The translations under genes and the position numbers were made by a program. The notes beneath the pieces are model-generated. The model saw only the letters and a list, made by a program, of their open reading frames with translations, was not told the DNA's origin and did not search any database. A DNA stretch of 64,000 nucleotides, taken from NCBI GenBank assembly GCA_002105175.1, contig MCGE01000009.1, positions 124,001 through 188,000 on the forward strand. Direction: 5' to 3'. The DNA is from Absidia repens (lineage: Eukaryota; Mucoromycota; Mucoromycetes; Mucorales; Cunninghamellaceae). Below are positions 59,090-64,000 of the stretch, one piece after another (position 1 is the first letter of the stretch; each line of letters starts with the position of its first letter).

Positions 59090-59437
59090 TTACCCATCTG
59101 AATCACAAAAGGTGTTACATGCTTCTTGAGGTTCATTATTTGGACACAATGGTACATTGGTCAATGTCCCACATCTAACAGGAAGATCAGTATTGTCCGA
59201 GGCAAAGTTGAGACACGTCATTGTTCCCTGTCCACATCCTTTGGTTGTATTTGTACTATGTTCGGTGGCAGTCTCGGTGTTCAGATCTGCTGCCACTAAA
59301 ATGGATTCTTCCTGGGTGGGCTCTGTGATACGTTGGTCATGCTTCCTTAGTTGCATACCATCACAACTATTCACAATTAGGCTAAGAAATAGTATCCATG
59401 CAAATACAAAAAATGGCATATCGTTTTCAGCGACCAT
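59090..59437 (-). CDS. Small secreted cysteine-containing protein, unknown
   Basis: Single exon, 115 residues (109 if the second Met is used). A hydrophobic signal-like segment is clear: MPFFVFAWILFLSLIVNSCDG. The mature part is Thr/Glu-rich (TEPTQEESILVAADLNTETA), then a cysteine-rich end with GCGQGTMTCLNF, VRCGTLTNVPLCPNN and ACNTFCDSDG, eight or so cysteines counting the first one after the signal. I do not recognise a family. It shares a 176-base region with the divergent oxygenase gene at 59614. It could be an extracellular effector-like or cell-wall protein, but that is inference from size and composition. Confidence 0.55.
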   Translation of the reverse strand: MVAENDMPFFVFAWILFLSLIVNSCDGMQLRKHDQRITEPTQEESILVAADLNTETATEHSTNTTKGCGQGTMTCLNFASDNTDLPVRCGTLTNVPLCPNNEPQEACNTFCDSDG

Positions 59438-59613
59438 AAGGAAGGAAACGAATATTGACTGACATGGAAAAAAAAAAAACTTTTTTCAGTGTTGGAATAC
59501 ATGGGAGGATGTGTCAGTTTCATCCCCATAGAAAAAGAAAATAAATTGGTACTCCGATTTCTATTATTATTATTTTCCTGCCCTTTCTTTTTATTTTTTT
59601 CTGAATACACTAA
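59438..59613. promoter_or_regulatory. Short divergent promoter, secreted protein / oxygenase
   Basis: Only 176 bases separate the two start codons. A T-rich, CT-rich leader (59,560-59,602) precedes the plus-strand ATG; the minus-strand start is preceded by an A-rich run on the plus strand. Shared regulation is possible. Confidence 0.4.
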
Positions 59614-60432
59614 ATGACTAGCGATGATGACCACGACTTCGATCTGTTTGGCGATCTCGATGTGGATGAACAAAAACAAGCCGCAGCACGTCAGGCCACT
59701 ATGAATCAAGCCAATGAAGCCCGACTAAACCATCTCATTCAACAACACAAGTCCCCTCAAGACCGAAGCATAGCATCGAACCGCTGGATCTACAAATACA
59801 TTCGCCACCACACTATGATGGATGCAAACCTACCGACATTGTTACCCCAACTGCTTTCAACCGAAGAATGTTGCCACATTATGGATCATATCCCAAGCGC
59901 ATCATCAAATGACTGGACCACCGCTCGTCATTCTGCATTCCCCACTACCGATATTCCCATCGGCACATGCCCTCCTTTACAATACCTTACATCTCTTCTG
60001 CAACAGCGGCTTGTGGACTCGGTTCTTGCTCCGGCGTATGGATTTGCCCCTGGTCAGTTGGGTTTCCGTGATCTCTTTTTGGTACGTTATGACAGTCATG
60101 CGCAGCAAGGGTTGGCTCCTCATACTGATGGTTGTTTAATGTCCTTTACGATTTTGGTCAACACTCCCGATGATTTTGATGGTGGCGGAACACAATTCTT
60201 CATTACACCACCAAGAAAAACGACTGAGTCAGAAGATGCTGTGATTGTTGTGCGCCCGACCCGCCAAGGGGATGCTGTTCATCATGATGCTTGTATCAAA
60301 CACCAAGGCTTAGATATTACACGGGGTCAACGTATTCTGTTGGTAGGGTTTGTAGATACCATTGATGTCATACAAAAGGATCAATTTGCTCAACAAAAAC
60401 AAGGACAGGCACCTACTAGTAGAAGAATTTAG
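59614..60432 (+). CDS. 2-oxoglutarate/Fe(II)-dependent oxygenase
   Basis: Single exon, 272 residues. Double-stranded beta-helix motifs are clear: the iron ligands His170 and Asp172 in LAPHTDGCLMSFTILVN, a second ligand at about His230, and a 2-oxoglutarate-binding Arg at about 240 in KHQGLDITRGQRILLVGFVD. FDGGGTQFF between them is typical of prolyl-4-hydroxylase-like enzymes. The N-terminus is acidic and helical (EQKQAAARQATMNQANEARL). No signal peptide, so probably cytosolic or nuclear. Substrate unknown; members of this group hydroxylate protein or small molecules. GATTAGTTTAGTATTAG follows 13 bases after the stop. Confidence 0.88.
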   Translation: MTSDDDHDFDLFGDLDVDEQKQAAARQATMNQANEARLNHLIQQHKSPQDRSIASNRWIYKYIRHHTMMDANLPTLLPQLLSTEECCHIMDHIPSASSNDWTTARHSAFPTTDIPIGTCPPLQYLTSLLQQRLVDSVLAPAYGFAPGQLGFRDLFLVRYDSHAQQGLAPHTDGCLMSFTILVNTPDDFDGGGTQFFITPPRKTTESEDAVIVVRPTRQGDAVHHDACIKHQGLDITRGQRILLVGFVDTIDVIQKDQFAQQKQGQAPTSRRI

Positions 60433-61289
60433 ATTATTCAGATTAGATTAGTTTAGTATTAGATTTAGCAGTGGATGATAGATTAAATGTTTTGACAAAA
60501 ATAATAAAATTTATATGCATTTATATATATTTGACACTGTAGTATGCTCGTATTATGTGAATGTTGATGTGATAATACTGTAATTGGGACGATTTTGTTT
60601 GATATATACAGTATGATATCATATATACGATGTGAATGTATATGTACCATAGTAATTTGACATGGGAGCATATTCACTGGTAGTTTTGTTGAGCGAATAG
60701 ATTATAGTATAAACCTAAATGCCAAAGGAAAGAGACAAGAGGGTGATACTCTACTACATTATTTATGATTGTATTTCTGAAAGTGTGTTGAATAACTTGG
60801 CGTTATAGATTAGAAATATATGATAGAGTGCATGAAAATGAGTCTCTTTGGCCAACTTTATTTGAAATACCGCCTAAACATTTTCAAGGGCATGTATAGT
60901 GAAATTTTATCAGGATTTTAAAAATTGACATCATAGACTTTTCACGTAGTGTCCAACTTCTCTTGTTGTTATGACGAGAAAGTTCGAGAAAAATACGGGA
61001 AACGGGATAGTAAATACAGTTTACGAAGCTCTCAAAAAATATTCTGGAATCAGTGAAAAAAAAAACACTTGGCAGAAATGATCTTGCCCGCGAAGGCGTC
61101 GTGAGAAGAGAACAACCATGCTGCCAATGTCAAATAGCGTTGATTATTGCCATAATTATGTATCACATGGTTGATGATAATCTACGGTGTTGATTGCGGT
61201 AAAAAAAAAGTGCAATGGAAAAGGGGCTTCCTTTCTTGTATTGACCAAAAAAACAAAATCGCAACCCAGTCCTTGCAAAAGACTAAAAA
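60433..61289. other. Gene-free spacer
   Basis: No gene is supported. It starts with the 3' flank of the oxygenase gene (AATAATAAAATTT near 60,500) and becomes AT-rich with short direct repeats such as ATATATACAGTATGATATCA. Nothing else stands out. Confidence 0.45.
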
Positions 61290-62050
61290 CTTTCAAATCC
61301 CGCCCACGTGAAACTTTTTATTTTCTCCTGGCTTTTAATTTTTTTGCTCTTTTCTTTTGCTTTCTTTTTTCCTCATCATTGTGACATCTTTGAGGTTGTG
61401 ATGATCATAGATTAGTGTTGGGACTAGTTTAGAAGGGTTTTCAGATCAGGGATGCCAACATGCATGGGGAAACCTGTCCTTTTGGATTCAGGATTTGGGA
61501 TCGTCAATAGTTGGTTTCTAGGAGCCTTCATTAGTTTAGCTTAATCTAATTTGTCCAAAATTTATTTATTCATCTGAATAAAATTGTCTCTTTTTACTAT
61601 TCAATGAAAAAAAGCGCCATTTAGTTCTTCTCATGTCTTACGCAGTAGATCCCTGTTTTTACAACCAGGATCCGATTTTGATTAGCATAGGCCGTTTAGT
61701 TCTTGAATAATGATATCTCTTTAGTTTTCCTTAGGTTTCTTACAGTATATTATATTAGCTCCATTTTTGAATTTGTCCCCTTAAATTCGTGTTAATCATT
61801 CTTCAGATCTCACTTGACTCTTCCTCATACTTCTTTCAATAGATTCTTCTCTTGTTGCAATGAACCATGAGCATTTAAGTTCTAGTATCTGGAAATACAT
61901 TTCAATAAAATATATATATATATTATTAGCCATATTCTGACTCACCGTATAGTAAATAATTCCGTTATTGTAGCTTCTTTGTAGGTGTTCGACGGGGCAC
62001 CTGCTTTCAGTCAACTCATCCTGACTACCTTCCCACCAAAGTTCATACAA
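61290..62050 (-). repeat. Dispersed repeat, full-length copy
   Basis: Opposite orientation to most copies. Read on the plus strand it has CAAATCCCGCCCACGTGAAA, a CT-rich tract (61,318-61,375), GATTAGTGTTGGGACTAGTT, AAACCTGTCCTTTTGGATTC, CATTAGTTTAGCTTAATC and GAATAAAATTGTC, then a second diverged module ending with AATAAAATATATATATAT and CACCTGCTTTCAGTCAACTC. It is the clearest case for reading the family as a transcript. Confidence 0.72.
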
Positions 62051-62489
62051 TAAATACCACGCCTAAGTCATTTACTACCAAATTTGACCTACCATTAGGT
62101 TTCAATTATATTAATGAATATAGCCATGTCATGAGTGTATCCGCTGCTACATAGTACTTTTTTTTCCTGCTTTCAAGATAGTACAATGTTATAAAGTACA
62201 GTGTTATAGTGGAAAAAAGGCTCATATGACCTCTATTTGCAACGTCTTATTAGCGTATCACCGTTATAAGAGGCTGGATGACAGCTCTATGTCACTTGAT
62301 ATGAAATGAAAGATGGCTATATTCCTGCTCCTCTCCTTATATTAATAGACCAATGCCGTGTCGCTAGCGTAGCTTTCCTACAAAATATTATGCCTTAATT
62401 AGATTAGAAACACAGTATACATCCATTTTATTATTTTCATGGCCATAAATATAATAAAGAAATCCTCCCCCCCCACACTAAGCGAAAGT
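62051..62489. other. Gene-free spacer
   Basis: No gene is supported. Short similarities to the 5' part of the dispersed repeat occur (GTCACTTGATATGAAATG near 62,291). Confidence 0.35.
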
Positions 62490-62560
62490 AAAAACCAGTT
62501 GGCTCCGACGGGCTGCCTACCAAAAATGTCAAATGGCGAGGATGTCGTTCCCAATTTCGT
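62490..62560. repeat. Second low-copy repeat, third copy
   Basis: GGCTCCGACGGGCTGCCTAC then AAATGGCGAGGATG matches the GGGGCTGCCCACC...AAATGGCGGAGG segment of the tandem repeat at 2261-2470. The overlapping open frames on both strands are not regarded as genes. Confidence 0.5.
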
Positions 62561-62896
62561 TTTCTTTTTCTGCTCACGGCAAAACAACAACGACAAAAAA
62601 CAATCGATCGACGGAGTATTGAGTATGGCGGGTAGGTCAAGATGACTCACAGGAAGTGAAAGTTACGGAAGTGTCCAATGCCATTCCATAAAAATCTACA
62701 CTCCTTCTTGACACCAGGTCGTTCTGCTTTTTTTTTAAGGATGGTGGGGGGGAAATATGCCTGTATGAAAATGTTTAAATTCCGCACATCTTTTTTTCGA
62801 TGGAGGGCAGTGCCCGGCGCGGGGTTTTCAGAGGTCGTTCTTTTTTTTTTTTCTTTTACCAAACATTTCTTTTTTCTTCTATTAACCAAGCACATA
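62561..62896. promoter_or_regulatory. Promoter region of the CXXC zinc protein gene
   Basis: ATGTTTAAATTCCGCACATC at 62,770-62,789 is a reverse copy of the GCGGGATTTAAAT-like motif, lying about 110 bases before the ATG. A CT-rich tract (62,838-62,882) follows it, as before other starts in the window. Confidence 0.4.
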
Positions 62897-63789
62897 ATGG
62901 TACAGTATATATAAACGACACAACAATGACTACTTATACATATTATGTTTATCTGTATTGGAGCTAACACAGCTTTTGTTTATTTTTATTTTTATAGAAA
63001 TTAGGCCTCTATTTGAAAGCAGATCTTGAAAACGTCACCGATCTTGTACCTACTGATGACTATGAATGGCATTTTAAGGTAAGAATATCAAGTTAAACAA
63101 TGGAAACAACAATATCACAGTGAACTTTTTCCGCTCATTATTTTTACTTGAAACTATATATATATATAAAAGATCGAGTGTGGAAGCTGTCATGAAGTGG
63201 ATGAAAACTGGATCTCATTCAACCGCCAAGTAAGTCCTCTATATATTGCTCAATATATTGTTTCCTTATATCAAAAATGCGAAATACTGACTGTTCTAAA
63301 TTAGGATGAATATGATATGTCCAACTCACGTGGTCAAGCCAATCTCGTAATGCGTTGCAAGTTTTGTAAACGAGAATCGACTGCTCGTAAGAATAAGCAA
63401 TGATGTGGGTGAGTGAATGACTTGCCACAGGATACAAACCTGCTCCTCTTCTTTTCCTTCGCACTTAGAATTTGATCCAAGCAGCAAAGTGGTCTCCTAC
63501 AATGACTCAGGAAAATTCCAGAAAATGGCTGTGTTTGATGTTCGTGGATTGGAATTAGTCGACTTCTCACCAAGGGTAAGATTTTAAAATCATTACAAAT
63601 AAGGCCACTCCACTAATGAATGTCGCTTTGTTATTTGCATAGGACACATGGTTGGCCAAGGGAACTGAAACTGGTACTTCTTTTGATGATATTGACTTGT
63701 TGGAAGGTGACTGGGCAGATTATGATGAAAAAGCCGGTGAACCTGTTGGTATTTCTGGTATTGAAGTCCAATTCAAGAAGGAAAAGTGA
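62897..63789 (+). CDS. CXXC zinc-binding protein (DUF866/CZIB, C1orf123-like)
   Basis: Exons 62897-62899, 62998-63078, 63173-63229, 63305-63386, 63469-63575 and 63643-63789, giving about 158 residues. The family contains two CXXC pairs binding zinc; here they are CGSC (exon 3) and CKFC (exon 4). Matching segments include LGLYLKADLENVTDLVP, MRCKFCKRESTA, VFDVRGLELVDFSPRDTWLA, GTSFDDIDLLEGDWADYDEK and VGISGIEVQFKKEK. The molecular role is not settled in this family. The first exon is ambiguous: ATG at 62897 followed at once by a GT donor gives a one-codon exon, M-KLGLYLK, which fits family N-termini; alternatively ATG at 62926 with a donor at 62947 gives seven extra residues. The CTCGTAAG at 63,385 is the intron 4 donor; reading through gives a stop. 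AATAAA is at 63849. Confidence 0.9.
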
Positions 63790-63848
63790 TCTCCCTTTTG
63801 GTGATAATTTTAGAACCGTTTTTTATTTTTATTGTTGCTGATTTTTAT

Positions 63849-63854
63849 AATAAA
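63849..63854 (+). terminator. Poly(A) signal AATAAA
   Basis: AATAAA 60 bases after the stop of the CXXC zinc protein gene. Confidence 0.45.
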
Positions 63855-64000
63855 ATTTGTTACCCCTTTGTTCTTACACACAAACACACTCCATTTTACT
63901 TGGATACTCGTTTTTTTTTTGTTTTTTTTTTTGTCCCCATCTCCAATAAAATCTTTTTGAATTCAATTATGACTTCCAGAACACTGAAAAGCTCTGTAGA

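Noticed and set aside
62439..62645. Open frames on both strands across the second repeat family
   Set aside because: They overlap a repeat copy, lack splice or promoter context, and the related copies at 2261 do not preserve them.
63387..63404. Continuing exon 4 of the zinc protein to the TGA stop
   Set aside because: It truncates the conserved second half, which resumes after the CTCGTAAG donor with a good acceptor at 63,468.
1..64000. tRNA genes, rRNA, CRISPR arrays
   Set aside because: I looked for tRNA B-box-like GGTTCGAATCC words, long conserved rRNA blocks and regularly spaced repeats and found none that hold up by eye; a tRNA scan would be the decisive check.

Overview
This is a 64 kb piece of a eukaryotic nuclear chromosome, almost certainly fungal and most likely from Mucoromycota (Mucorales; an Absidia/Cunninghamella-like relative is a guess). 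The evidence is many short GT-AG introns (about 50-100 nt), AT-rich spacers full of long poly-A/poly-T tracts, and typical fungal genes: CDC24, a myosin-motor chitin synthase, a siderophore-type GATA repressor, Zn2Cys6-class regulators and a long-chain-base kinase. I saw no tRNA, rRNA, CRISPR array or intact transposase. Most exon maps below were built by hand from splice signals and were checked to give continuous reading frames.

Layout. 1-6.3 kb is gene-free and repeat-rich: a GC-rich hairpin, small tandem repeats and two opposed copies of a dispersed repeat. 6.3-22.9 kb is the most interesting block. It holds CDC24 (Rho GEF, minus), a small membrane protein (minus), GPN1/NPA3 (minus), NoxR/p67phox-like (plus), a conserved secreted protein (plus) and a PX-PB1 scaffold resembling a Bem1 without SH3 domains (plus). 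Three of these proteins end in PB1 domains whose charge types fit heterodimer formation. 24-34.5 kb has a fungal transcription factor without a visible DNA-binding motif (minus), Mediator MED18 (plus) and a Zn2Cys6 factor (plus). 36.9-38.7 kb is a seven-helix membrane protein. 39-53 kb is a minus-strand run: DNA polymerase eta, an SreA/Urbs1-type GATA regulator, a 2045-residue myosin-chitin synthase and CDC73. 53.5-60.4 kb has an HMG-box protein (plus), a sphingoid-base kinase (minus), then a divergent pair of a small cysteine-rich secreted protein and a 2-oxoglutarate oxygenase. 62.9-63.8 kb is a CXXC zinc-binding (DUF866/CZIB) protein.

At least eight copies of one 0.25-0.8 kb repeat lie between genes. 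Read on one strand, they carry a promoter-like motif, a CT tract, a TTTAGTTTAG-like motif and AATAAA, the same order of signals seen around genes here, so they may be a non-coding transcript family. Three otherwise well-conserved genes (NoxR, GATA factor, MED18) each appear to lack one base; because two of the sites are homopolymers, assembly error is the first explanation.

Functional theme: polarity and cell-wall growth (CDC24, PB1 scaffolds, NoxR, myosin-chitin synthase), transcription machinery (GPN1, MED18, CDC73, HMG, four regulators including one without a visible DNA-binding domain) and DNA damage bypass (Pol eta).
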